Assembly: GCA_020438525.1 (NCBI GenBank)
Contig: JAGQUL010000024.1
Span: forward strand, 1-20,373
Reading direction: 5' to 3'
Source: Thermoleophilia bacterium
Lineage (GTDB): Bacteria; Actinomycetota; Thermoleophilia; Gaiellales; SKUG01
Length of the DNA: 20,373 bases
This document shows, piece by piece, positions 1-8,066 of the stretch (the first letter of the stretch is position 1; the number at the start of each line of letters is the position of its first letter). The translations under genes were made by a program, and so were the position numbers. A model generated the notes under the pieces. The model ran no database searches, was not told the origin of the DNA, and was given only the letters and a program-made list of their open reading frames with translations.

Positions 1-636
1 GTCGATGCGGATGCCGTTTTGCGCGAACCACGCGGCGGATTGCTCGAAGGCGGCGATGCAGCTTGCTGTGGTCTCGTCGGGCATGATCACCGCATGGCTC
101 AAACGGGTGCGATCGTCGATACAGACTTGGACGTAATCCCAGCCCGAACCGGCAGTCGATTTTCGGTTGTGGCTGCGGCGATCACCGGTGATGCGATGCC
201 CGGCAACGGCACCGATCCGACCGAGCTTTTTGACGTCTACATGCACCATCTCGCCTGGAAGCTCGCGTTCGTAGCGCACGACCGGAGCACGCTCCGGTCG
301 CGGCAAGCGGCTCACACCCGCTCGCCGCAGGATCTTGTGGATCGTCGATGCAGCGAGCCCCAGATACCCGCCAAGCATCGCTGGACCAAGCTCGGTCTCA
401 CGTCGCATCTCCTCAACGATCGCGGCAACGTCCGGCGGCGTGAGACGGGGCATCGAATGCGGGCGGCTCGAGCGATCGCACATCGGCTCGCCCGCTTCGA
501 ACCGCGCCGCCCACTTCGCAACCGTCGGCTTCGTCGATCCCACCCGCTCGGCAATCTGCTGCAGCGAAAGCCCCGCTGCTCTGAGCAATCCGATCTCGGT
601 CCGCGTCCTCGGAGTCGTGCGCGCATTACGATGCAT
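1..636 (-). CDS. IS481-family transposase, N-terminal part (runs off the window)
   Basis: Reading the minus strand from ATG at 636 gives 212 uninterrupted codons to the window edge. Residues 1-60 begin MHRNAR and hold a first helix-turn-helix (about 18-46) ending in the linker DRSSRPH. A second helical DNA-binding region follows (about 66-110). The DDE catalytic core starts near residue 122: VHVDVKKLGRI carries the first catalytic Asp (D134), and WDYVQVCIDD (166-175) is the next conserved strand. These are hallmarks of IS481-family DDE transposases, which cut and join IS ends during transposition. The second catalytic Asp (usually in a TDNG motif) would lie just beyond the edge, so completeness cannot be judged. 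An AGAGGA ribosome-binding site sits 8 nt before the ATG. The gene lies downstream of the large secreted-protein gene, in the same direction. Confidence 0.9.
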   Translation of the reverse strand, partial: MHRNARTTPRTRTEIGLLRAAGLSLQQIAERVGSTKPTVAKWAARFEAGEPMCDRSSRPHSMPRLTPPDVAAIVEEMRRETELGPAMLGGYLGLAASTIHKILRRAGVSRLPRPERAPVVRYERELPGEMVHVDVKKLGRIGAVAGHRITGDRRSHNRKSTAGSGWDYVQVCIDDRTRLSHAVIMPDETTASCIAAFEQSAAWFAQNGIRID

Positions 637-637
637 G

Positions 638-703
638 GTGAAGGTCCTCTTTGATTGTGGTTGGTGCTTCAACACCTCCGATCCAATCAGCGGGGACCTT
701 CAC
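638..703 (-). promoter_or_regulatory. Transposase leader hairpin that pairs the ribosome-binding site
   Basis: In the transposase leader, GTGAAGGTCC (703-694) is perfectly complementary to GGACCTTCAC (647-638), which ends one base before the ATG. Inside lie a second stem, TGATTG/CAATCA (689-684 with 657-652), and an apical stem, GGTG/CACC (676-673 with 666-663). The AGAGGA ribosome-binding site (650-645) is half in the outer stem and half in an internal loop. Sequestered translation starts are known from other insertion sequences, where they block expression by read-through transcripts. That this one works so is inferred from the sequence. Confidence 0.6.
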
Positions 704-704
704 T

Positions 705-753
705 GTGATTCAGGGGTCGGCACCCGCTCCGCGGGCACCGACCCCTGAATCAC
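705..753. repeat. 49-bp inverted repeat at the presumed IS end / between genes
   Basis: A 16-bp arm (705-720, GTGATTCAGGGGTCGG) is matched perfectly by its reverse complement at 738-753. After a two-base mismatch on each side, a further 5-bp inner stem (CCCGC/GCGGG) closes on a 3-nt TCC loop. It lies 44 bp beyond the stop of the large secreted-protein gene and about 70 bp before the transposase start. It could be the terminal inverted repeat region of the IS, a REP-like palindrome, or a terminator for the large gene (no T-run follows). The other IS end is outside the window, so the terminal-repeat reading cannot be tested here. Confidence 0.6.
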
Positions 754-796
754 GACACTGCCATCGCAGCGTCAACAACCTGTGTGGGCAATAGAC

Positions 797-3700
797 CTAG
801 AAGTTCGGGGCGATCACCGAGAACGTGATGTCGGCCGCGTAGGCACCCGACAGCTGGGTCGTTGCGGTACGGATGCCGAACCGGACATCGACCTGCGCGT
901 TTTCGGTCCCGACTACCGATGTCGAGGCGAGCTTGCGCGGCGTGGTGGGAACCGACGCCCACACCGCGCTCGAAGCGATCAGGCAGTTTCCCGCCCCGGC
1001 AATGGGCGACACGGGAACTGCTCCGGCGGCGACGTCTTCCGTACAGATGCCAAATGCGCCGGCTGGGCCGAAGGTTCCCGCGAAGTCATCGATCGAGTGC
1101 ACGCCGTCGGTCATGGCCGATCCCACGCCGTCCGTCTGTGCAACGCGGAGCATCGACGTGCCATCGCTGGATCCAAACGCCACGGTGCACGGTGTCGAGG
1201 TGGTGGTCCCGGCACCTGGAGCGATCACGCCAAGATCGATCGAGCTGCCTGCACAACCACCGACCCCGATCGACGAACTACCTTCCACGATCACGGCTCG
1301 CGTGGGGCTCCAGGCCGATGTGTTGCCCGCGTTGTCGACTGCACGAGCACACCAGTAGTAGCGGCCCGGCGACAGCGGCGATGCCACGGTGTACGTCGGC
1401 GACGAGCCACTTGCGACAGGGCCAGCGTTCGTGCCCGACGCGACCAACCCGACACCACACGTCATCGAGCTTCCGACGCGGAATTCGACCATCCCGGCAG
1501 TGGCGGGGACGGGGTCGGTGTACGTCGCGGTCAGCGTCGGCGTCGTGTCGAGATCGAGCGAGCCGTCCGCCGGCGACACCAGCGTGGGAACGTCGGGTGC
1601 CGATGCATCCACGACGAACCCGTCCGAGCATGCCCAGGATGCAGCGACGTTTCCGGCGACGTCATGTGTTCGAACGCACGTGTAGAGCATCGCACCGTTC
1701 CCAAGCGTCGTCGACGCCACGGAGATGTCCAGGGTGCGCGACGTGATTCCTGACTGCATGCTCGTTCCAGGCGCGGCCGAGCACGTGACGCTGCTCGTCG
1801 AGATGCATGCGTCATAGTCGCGCACGCCGCTCGCCGCATCCGCCCCCGGGCTCCAGCTCGCGGTTACGTGCACGTCTACACCGTGAAGATCCCCGTCGCT
1901 CGAGAAGCTGGTCGACAGATCGTAGATCGATACGGGATTCGTGGGCGCGAAGGTGTCGATCATCGAGCCGTCGGTGCAGGCGACTGCGACCTGTGCGAGC
2001 GTGTCCGTCGTGCGAACGCAGACGTACCAGACGGATGCCTCGGCCAGCGTCTGCCCCGTAAGGACGTGGCTCGTTGCGAGTCCGATGTTGGTCCAGCCCG
2101 CGAGGATGGTTCCCGTGCAGCCGGATGCATCGACGGCCGACGAGTAGCACGTCTCGTAGCGGGTGACGCCGCTCGGGTCAAGCGACGCGTCCCATGTCGC
2201 GCGAAGCGTCCCGGTGTTCGACTGGTAGTCGATGTCGGATGCCGTATCGGTGCCATCCACCAAGGGTGTCGGCGATGTGGCCCCCGTGTCGATGATGACG
2301 CTGTCGCTCGTCGACCACGGGGAGAGGACGAACGCCGAGCGGGTTCGCATGCACATCACCCAGTCGCCGTCGGCGACAGGGCCGCCGATCGTGACGGACG
2401 ACGTCGGCGTGTTGGCAGTGAGCTCCGGCGCGTCGCAGCTGCCGCCATGCCCGGTTCGATACGCCGCCCAGTCGATGCTCTCGTAGTGGAACCACGACGA
2501 GACGCTGGAAACGTTGGCAGCCAGCGACGTGTTGACCGTGGTGAAGTCGATGTCGGCAGCCGGTCCGTCCGAAACGGTGTACGAGCTCTGCATGGCGGGA
2601 TTGACGTGAATCGCGCCGAGTCGCTGCTCGCCACCGACGGTGTCCACCGCGATTCGATACGTCACGCCCGCCGTTGCGAAGAACCGTACATCGGATGCGC
2701 TGGAGCTGTAGGGAGCATCGTCGTTCGACGCTACCTCGACGAGCGTGCCGAGCGAGTTGCCGGTGTAGACGGCGAGCACTGGATCGAACGACTGGCCCGA
2801 GACCAGATACCTGTAGTAGTGGTCGCGGTAATTGCTGACTGCAATCTGTGCGATGCCGGACACGCTTGGTGTGTAGGTGTACCAGAGGGAGGCACCACCC
2901 GACACGCCCGCATGCACCGGTTCGCCGGCCTGCAGTCCGGCATGGATCGTGTCGAAGCATCGGTAATCCGAGTCGCCGATGGGGATGGCCGCAGCGAACG
3001 CATCGTTCGATGCTGCGCCGCCGTTGAGCGTGCCACGAAGCGTGAAGTTGCCGAATCCGCTCGGGTTCGCACTGTCGTTGCTCACCCGGATCGAGTACGT
3101 CTGTCCTGCAACGACCTGCAGGCGCGGCCTCGGTGTCGGGAATGACGGGGTGCACCCGCTCACGTAGTAGTAGTGGGCCTGCAGGGCGTACGCACTGTCA
3201 CCGGCAGAAGCGAGCGGATAGGTGCTTCCGGAGAACGTGTCGACGGCGACGCTGGTGGCGGTTCCGATCGTGTCAAGCATGAGCCAGCCGCTGGTCGGAG
3301 CCACGTAGCGGTACCAGACGGTGGCCGTGGCTTCAGAGTACGGTGCCGACGACTCCGCTGTCTCCATCGTGGCGAGGTTCAGTGTGCCGGACGTGGCGAA
3401 GTCGGTACCCGCCACCACTTCAGCGTTGGCGAGGTCGTCATTCGTCGGGGCGGCATTGCCGATCCGGATGCCGAATCGACCGGAGGCGCCGCCCTTGCCA
3501 TCCACTGCGATGTGGTACGTGGTGCCGGCGATGCCGACGAACACCGCACGGCTGAGCCCTGCCACCGGGGCATTCGCAGCGTCATCGTTGGCGGCGATGC
3601 CGGTGAGCGCCCCGACCGAGGCCCCGGTGTAGACACCGACGAGCGTGTCGAACGCGGCGCCTGTCCTCGGACCGAACACGTCGACCGCCCATGTCTGCGT

Positions 3701-6700
3701 GGTCGTAGGCGTGAAGGAGTACCAGACGCTTGCTGCGCCTGCGTTCCCGGCATGCGAAGGCTCACCTGGCTCGTGGTCAGCGCCCACGTTGTACTGATCG
3801 TCGTAGCTGTCCTGCACTGCTGGGGCACTGGGCGATGCGGTGAGCACCGTCGCATTGGCGAAGTCGTCGTTCGGGGGCGAGTTGATGCTGAGCGTGAACG
3901 ATGCGTTGCTGTTCGCGTCGAAGTAGTAGGAACCACCGACGGAGATGCGATACGTGGTCCCGGCCACGGCCATGAACGTCACGTTCTTGCACTTCGGGCT
4001 GTTGTAGTGAGATGCGGATGCCTTCCAGGACACGGGATACCCGCTCGAGTCGGTCACGCCGAGCCCAGACTGCTGTCCGCAGCTGCTCACAGCGATGGTC
4101 GTCGCGCCGGAAGCCGGGGCCACCCATCGATACCAGACGGTTGCGAAGTGCCCCGCCGTCGTCGACTCTCCCGATTCCTTCGAGGCGTTCTGGAGGTCGC
4201 CGGTGGTCGAGGCGATCCATCCGCTCAGCAGTTCGGCATTCGCGAAGTCGTCGTTGGCAGGACCCGTACGCTGCTGGAACGTAATCGGGAACATGCCGGT
4301 CGAGCCGTTCTTGCCATCAACTCGAATGTAGTAGGGCTGACCAACCTGCGGCGCATGGATCGTGAATCTGCTGCAGCGGCCATGCCCGGCTGGTCCGTCG
4401 TCGTTGTAGTCGGAAGCGGACCAGTTCGGGTCGGTGAGCGAACCGAGCGACGAACCTTCGTAGACGTACAGGACCGTGTCGAACGTACAGCCGATCGTGG
4501 ATATGTCGATCGGATTGTTCGCGGTGGGCACCCACCGGTACCATACCGACGTAACTGCGCCGCTTGCAGACGGCTCACCTGCCTCGCCCGTGGCTGCGGT
4601 GGTCGAACCGTTGCTCGTCGCAAAGCCACCAGCGTTCAACACGATGTTCTCTGCGTTCGCGAACATGTCGTTGGCCGGCACGGCAACGACATTGAGGCGC
4701 ACGTCCGTCTCGTCCTGGGTCGCCGTCTTGGCGTCGACTCGAATATGGTAGGTCGTGCCGGCAGTCGGCGTGAACGTGAGCGACGAGCACGACGTCGGCG
4801 AGCCGGAGTCGTCGTCGGTCGCGATCTGCGTGAGCGAGCTGACGCTCGATCCCGTGTAGACGTAGAGCACCGTGTCGTGCAGGCAGTCATTCGTGTCCAC
4901 CTGCACCGTCTGGGTGCTCGGTGCCGTCCACGAATACCAGATCGAATCGGTGCTTCCTGCGGCGGCAGGCTCGCCTGCCTCGCCGGTCGCGAGCACCGTC
5001 GACCCGGTCGTCATCACCCCACCCCCCGACAGCGTCAGGATCTCCGCGTTCACGAATGCGTCATTGGGCGGTGGCTGGTGCTGCTGGATTCGTACCGGGA
5101 GCGGATCGTCGGTGCTCGACGAGATGCGAATCCAGTACGTCGTTCCGGGAGTCGGAATCAGCCTCTGCCTTTCGCAACCGCTGGGAAGGTCGTTCAGGCT
5201 GGTTACGCCGGGCGACGAGCCAAGGGTGGCAAGCGTCGATCCGACGTATAGCTCGACTTCGGAGTACGCGGCCGGGGAGCAGCCGTTGGTGTCGACCGTA
5301 ACCGGAGCCGTACTCGCTGCCGTCCAGCCGTACCAGAGCGAGTTCAGCTGACCGCTCGACGTGGGCTCGTCGACCTCGACACTGGCTGCCTCGGAGTCGC
5401 CCGTCGCGGAGGCGATGCCGGAACCATCCAGGACGAGCACGGCCGCGTTCGAAAAATCGTCGTTTGCAGCAGCGCTGATCCGTTCAAGCTGCACGCGTAC
5501 GGTCCCGGTCTCGCTTCCGTGACCGTCCGCGCGAAACAGCACCGTCCGACCTGCGTCGACGGATATCCGAAACGAAGGACACGACGAGCTTGCAGCAGCG
5601 ATCCGAGAAAGAGCATTCACGGCAGAGCCTTTGAATGCATCGAGCCTCATCGACCGGTCGCAGTTGACGATGGATGCGCGAACGGTCTCGTGTACAGGCG
5701 GGGTCCAGCTGAACCATACGGACGTTATCGTGCCGTCTGCGGACGGTTCGCCCGGCTCGTCGGTGGCGCCGTCGTCGGTAGTGGACACATCGGCGATCCC
5801 GGAGCCGTCGAGCACGAGGACGGCAGCATCGGCGAAGTCATCATGCGGTGGTCGCACCTTGAGCACTGCGTTGAGGGTATGAGAACCCGAACTCGAGAAC
5901 GGTGCCGAAACGCGGAAGTAGTACGTCGTGCCTGCAACCGGAACGAACGACAGCTTGGAACAGTAGCTGGTTCCGCTGTCGTCATCGCTGGCGACGGTGG
6001 TGAGCGTCGAAAGCGATGCGCCGGCATATACGTACAGATAGGAGTCGTAGCTGCAACCGTTGGTGTCGAGCACAAGGGGGCCGTCGCCTGGGAGCACGAC
6101 GGGCGCATCCCAGCGATACCAGACCGTTCGTTTCGCGTTCGATGGCTCGCCAGGCTCACCAGTCGCGTTGGACGTATCCCCGCTCGCGGATGCAAACCCG
6201 CTCCCGTTCAGCACCATCGTCTCCGCGTTCGCGAAATGATCGTTGGCGACTGTCGCGAAGTGGGTCAGGTTGAGCGGGAACGATCCTGTCGTGTCGTTCT
6301 TTCCATCGATCCGAAACCAGTAGGTGGTGCTCGCTGCCACGGGGAATGAGATCGATGCACAAAGCGAAGGTGTTCCACTCGAATCGTCGCTGGCGAGCTG
6401 AGTGAGCGTCGCGAGCGACGAACCCGTGAAGAGGTAGGCAACCACGTCGTTGGCGCAGCCGTTCGTATCGAGACGCGCAGTGGACACGGGACTCGCGGGT
6501 GATGTCCATCGATACCAGACGGAGTTCGAGACGCCTGATGCAGCTGGTTCTCCCGCGTCGAGCGTGGCACCGACCGTGGTACCACTGACCGACACGCTGC
6601 CCGCGCCGGTCAAGCCGAGGTCCTCGGCGTTCACGAACTGATCGTTGGGTGGGAACGGGCCGGGGAGCGTGTCGAGCTGGATGGTGACGAGACCGATAGC

Positions 6701-7597
6701 CGAACCGGTGCCGTCAACACGAAGATAGTAGGTCTCGCCCACGGTCGGCGAGAAGCTGATTCCTGCACAGGGCGAGGGCGTCCCACCAGTGTCGGCACTT
6801 GCGATGAGCTGCAGCGAAGGCAGCGTGGCCCCCGTGAAGACATCGAGCCACGTGTCGGTTACGCAGCCATCCGTATGGATTCGCACCACAGCACTGTCCG
6901 GTGCGGTCCAGCGATACCAGATCGAGTTCAGTGTCCCTGAACCGGGCTGCTCGCCAGCCTCGCTGGTCGCGCCGACCAGCGTGCTGTCCCCATACGCGGA
7001 GCCGGCGACGAGCACCAGCTCCTCTGCGTCCGCGAAGTCGTCGTTCGGTGGGGCAGGCAACGGTATCGCCTGCTGGAGCGAAAGCGGAAACGTCCCGACG
7101 CTGCTGGACCATCCATCGATGCGGATGCGATACGTGGTACCCGGCGTCGGCGTGAACGAGGCGAGGCTGCATGCTCCGCTGCCACCGTCGTCGTCGGAAG
7201 TGACGAACGTCAGTGCGTTGAGCGCAGCGCCGGTGTAGACATGCAGGTATGCGTCGTAGTCGCAGCCGGAGGTATCGACGGTCACTGTCTCGCTGTTCGT
7301 GGCCGTCCATGTGTACCAGACGGTTTCGAGGGTGCCCGAACCAGACGGCTCATCAACCTCGCCGGTGGCCTCGACGTTCGTCCCGTTGACGAGTGCGTGC
7401 CCGGTTCCATCGAGGGTGATGTTCACTGCATCGGCGAAGTTGTCGTTCGAGGGCGGTGCGGCGTGCGCCTGTCCCGCCATCGCGGCGAGCATGAAGAACG
7501 CGGTCGCCACACAGATCGCAAGCGAGCGGGCACGCTCAAGCGAGCGCGCGTGACGCGCGCGTTCGTTCGCGCTTGCGTGAAGGGACCCGGAACACAT
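797..7597 (-). CDS. Giant secreted repeat protein with 12 PPC-like domains and Ig/FN3-like C-terminal domains (2266 aa)
   Basis: The N-terminus has Arg-rich residues 12-25, a hydrophobic core (about 26-42) and a likely signal-peptidase site after QAHA (46), so the protein is exported. Residues about 48-1669 are twelve degenerate repeats of roughly 130 residues. The core signals are NDxFANA, GExGEP, VWYxWTAP, VDTxGC, a VYTG strand, DDD and AGTTYxIRVDG, resembling PPC-like beta-sandwich domains. About 1670-2100 are Ig/FN3-like modules with phrases such as CVRTHDVAGN. From about 2104 to the end is a small beta-rich domain ending ITFSVIAPNF, with no LPXTG sorting signal or terminal TM helix. Repeats 1-9 carry a Cys pair, suggesting a disulfide each; 10-12 do not. 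No enzymatic motif is visible, so adhesion or polysaccharide binding is only a guess. The ATG at 7597 lacks a clear ribosome-binding site; GTG at residue 30 is a less likely alternative because it would shorten the signal peptide. Confidence 0.85.
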   Translation of the reverse strand: MCSGSLHASANERARHARSLERARSLAICVATAFFMLAAMAGQAHAAPPSNDNFADAVNITLDGTGHALVNGTNVEATGEVDEPSGSGTLETVWYTWTATNSETVTVDTSGCDYDAYLHVYTGAALNALTFVTSDDDGGSGACSLASFTPTPGTTYRIRIDGWSSSVGTFPLSLQQAIPLPAPPNDDFADAEELVLVAGSAYGDSTLVGATSEAGEQPGSGTLNSIWYRWTAPDSAVVRIHTDGCVTDTWLDVFTGATLPSLQLIASADTGGTPSPCAGISFSPTVGETYYLRVDGTGSAIGLVTIQLDTLPGPFPPNDQFVNAEDLGLTGAGSVSVSGTTVGATLDAGEPAASGVSNSVWYRWTSPASPVSTARLDTNGCANDVVAYLFTGSSLATLTQLASDDSSGTPSLCASISFPVAASTTYWFRIDGKNDTTGSFPLNLTHFATVANDHFANAETMVLNGSGFASASGDTSNATGEPGEPSNAKRTVWYRWDAPVVLPGDGPLVLDTNGCSYDSYLYVYAGASLSTLTTVASDDDSGTSYCSKLSFVPVAGTTYYFRVSAPFSSSGSHTLNAVLKVRPPHDDFADAAVLVLDGSGIADVSTTDDGATDEPGEPSADGTITSVWFSWTPPVHETVRASIVNCDRSMRLDAFKGSAVNALSRIAAASSSCPSFRISVDAGRTVLFRADGHGSETGTVRVQLERISAAANDDFSNAAVLVLDGSGIASATGDSEAASVEVDEPTSSGQLNSLWYGWTAASTAPVTVDTNGCSPAAYSEVELYVGSTLATLGSSPGVTSLNDLPSGCERQRLIPTPGTTYWIRISSSTDDPLPVRIQQHQPPPNDAFVNAEILTLSGGGVMTTGSTVLATGEAGEPAAAGSTDSIWYSWTAPSTQTVQVDTNDCLHDTVLYVYTGSSVSSLTQIATDDDSGSPTSCSSLTFTPTAGTTYHIRVDAKTATQDETDVRLNVVAVPANDMFANAENIVLNAGGFATSNGSTTAATGEAGEPSASGAVTSVWYRWVPTANNPIDISTIGCTFDTVLYVYEGSSLGSLTDPNWSASDYNDDGPAGHGRCSRFTIHAPQVGQPYYIRVDGKNGSTGMFPITFQQRTGPANDDFANAELLSGWIASTTGDLQNASKESGESTTAGHFATVWYRWVAPASGATTIAVSSCGQQSGLGVTDSSGYPVSWKASASHYNSPKCKNVTFMAVAGTTYRISVGGSYYFDANSNASFTLSINSPPNDDFANATVLTASPSAPAVQDSYDDQYNVGADHEPGEPSHAGNAGAASVWYSFTPTTTQTWAVDVFGPRTGAAFDTLVGVYTGASVGALTGIAANDDAANAPVAGLSRAVFVGIAGTTYHIAVDGKGGASGRFGIRIGNAAPTNDDLANAEVVAGTDFATSGTLNLATMETAESSAPYSEATATVWYRYVAPTSGWLMLDTIGTATSVAVDTFSGSTYPLASAGDSAYALQAHYYYVSGCTPSFPTPRPRLQVVAGQTYSIRVSNDSANPSGFGNFTLRGTLNGGAASNDAFAAAIPIGDSDYRCFDTIHAGLQAGEPVHAGVSGGASLWYTYTPSVSGIAQIAVSNYRDHYYRYLVSGQSFDPVLAVYTGNSLGTLVEVASNDDAPYSSSASDVRFFATAGVTYRIAVDTVGGEQRLGAIHVNPAMQSSYTVSDGPAADIDFTTVNTSLAANVSSVSSWFHYESIDWAAYRTGHGGSCDAPELTANTPTSSVTIGGPVADGDWVMCMRTRSAFVLSPWSTSDSVIIDTGATSPTPLVDGTDTASDIDYQSNTGTLRATWDASLDPSGVTRYETCYSSAVDASGCTGTILAGWTNIGLATSHVLTGQTLAEASVWYVCVRTTDTLAQVAVACTDGSMIDTFAPTNPVSIYDLSTSFSSDGDLHGVDVHVTASWSPGADAASGVRDYDACISTSSVTCSAAPGTSMQSGITSRTLDISVASTTLGNGAMLYTCVRTHDVAGNVAASWACSDGFVVDASAPDVPTLVSPADGSLDLDTTPTLTATYTDPVPATAGMVEFRVGSSMTCGVGLVASGTNAGPVASGSSPTYTVASPLSPGRYYWCARAVDNAGNTSAWSPTRAVIVEGSSSIGVGGCAGSSIDLGVIAPGAGTTTSTPCTVAFGSSDGTSMLRVAQTDGVGSAMTDGVHSIDDFAGTFGPAGAFGICTEDVAAGAVPVSPIAGAGNCLIASSAVWASVPTTPRKLASTSVVGTENAQVDVRFGIRTATTQLSGAYAADITFSVIAPNF
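2590..7456 (-). repeat. Array of twelve ~130-residue coding repeats
   Basis: Twelve units begin with a ProAsn/AsnAsp-Asp-x-Phe motif (PPSNDNF, PPNDDF, PPNDQF, VANDHF, PPHDDF, AANDDF, PPNDAF, PANDMF, PANDDF, PPNDDF, PTNDDL, ASNDAF, in N- to C-terminal order). Unit identity is low, so this is an old array of diverged copies rather than a recent tandem amplification. Units 1-9 share the position of two cysteines, one after the VDTxG strand and one before the next strand; units 10-12 have lost the pair and are Tyr-richer. Confidence 0.85.
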
Positions 7598-7772
7598 TCG
7601 ATTCGAGCATCGTCAAGACCGAGGATGTACTTGAGTGGAGATCGCCGTGCGGCCAATTTCGGTACTCGCCGACCGGCTCAGGAAGATTCGAGACATCGCT
7701 TCGGTACGTGCATCCGTTGCACCATGAACGTCGGAGCGCGTCGACGCTGTTGAATTCCACGGCCCGATCCAA
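7598..7772. other. Spacer between tRNA-Lys and the giant gene; no clear signals
   Basis: This 175-bp stretch must hold the promoter of the giant gene unless it is transcribed from further upstream. I see no convincing -35/-10 pair and no good ribosome-binding site ahead of the ATG at 7597. Composition is less GC-rich than the enzyme genes to the right. No second copy of the tRNA 3' end is visible here. Confidence 0.5.
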
Positions 7773-7845
7773 TGGGAGCGGTGGGACTCGAACCCACGAC
7801 CAACGGATTAAAAGTCCGCTGCGCTACCAGCTGCGCCACGCTCCC
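7773..7845 (-). tRNA. tRNA-Lys (anticodon UUU)
   Basis: A 73-nt cloverleaf reads on the minus strand from 7845. The 7-bp acceptor stem is GGGAGCG with CGCTCCC, and the discriminator base is A. The D arm holds GCGC-AGCTGGTA-GCGC. The anticodon stem GCGGA/TCCGT has one G-U pair, and its loop is CTTTTAA. The T arm is GTGGG-TTCGAGT-CCCAC. The anticodon UUU is at 7812-7810, decoding AAA and AAG. No CCA is encoded. Confidence 0.97.
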
Positions 7846-7986
7846 ACGGGCATCCTAGCGGCGGGACCCGGTCAGTTGCGGGGCAGCTGGACGTCAACTT
7901 GCTTGACGCGATGCACCCGTACGGTCGCCGTGGTCACGGTAGTGGCACGACCCTTCCGGATCGCGAATTTCGTGATTGGGTCTACA

Positions 7987-8000
7987 GAATTCGCGAATTC
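7987..8000. promoter_or_regulatory. Perfect 14-bp palindrome upstream of the hydrolase
   Basis: GAATTCGCGAATTC is a perfect palindrome about 67 bp before the chosen hydrolase start, in a locally AT-richer stretch between the tRNA and the coding region. It could be an operator for a dimeric regulator of the hydrolase. No regulator gene is adjacent and no second copy was noticed, so function is uncertain. Confidence 0.3.
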
Positions 8001-8066
8001 GACGATACCTTGGTAGAGAACGCTCCACTACACGCGCGCGATCACGCGGGAAGGATTCACGACGCG

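Noticed and set aside
1868..5251. Two long plus-strand frames (425 and 692 codons) opposite the giant gene
   Set aside because: They are antisense to the repeat region; their length follows from the repeated codon pattern and high GC. No recognisable domains or good ribosome-binding sites.
7537..7575. Short repeats and inverted repeats (CAAGCGAGCG, CGCGCG) in the signal-peptide region of the giant gene
   Set aside because: They encode the Arg/Ala/Ser-rich n-region and are low-complexity; no independent sign of regulation.
7573..8016. Plus-strand frame of 147 codons including GGTRTHDQRIKSPLRYQLRHAP
   Set aside because: It runs antisense across the tRNA-Lys gene; this peptide is the well-known artefact of translating the complement of a tRNA.
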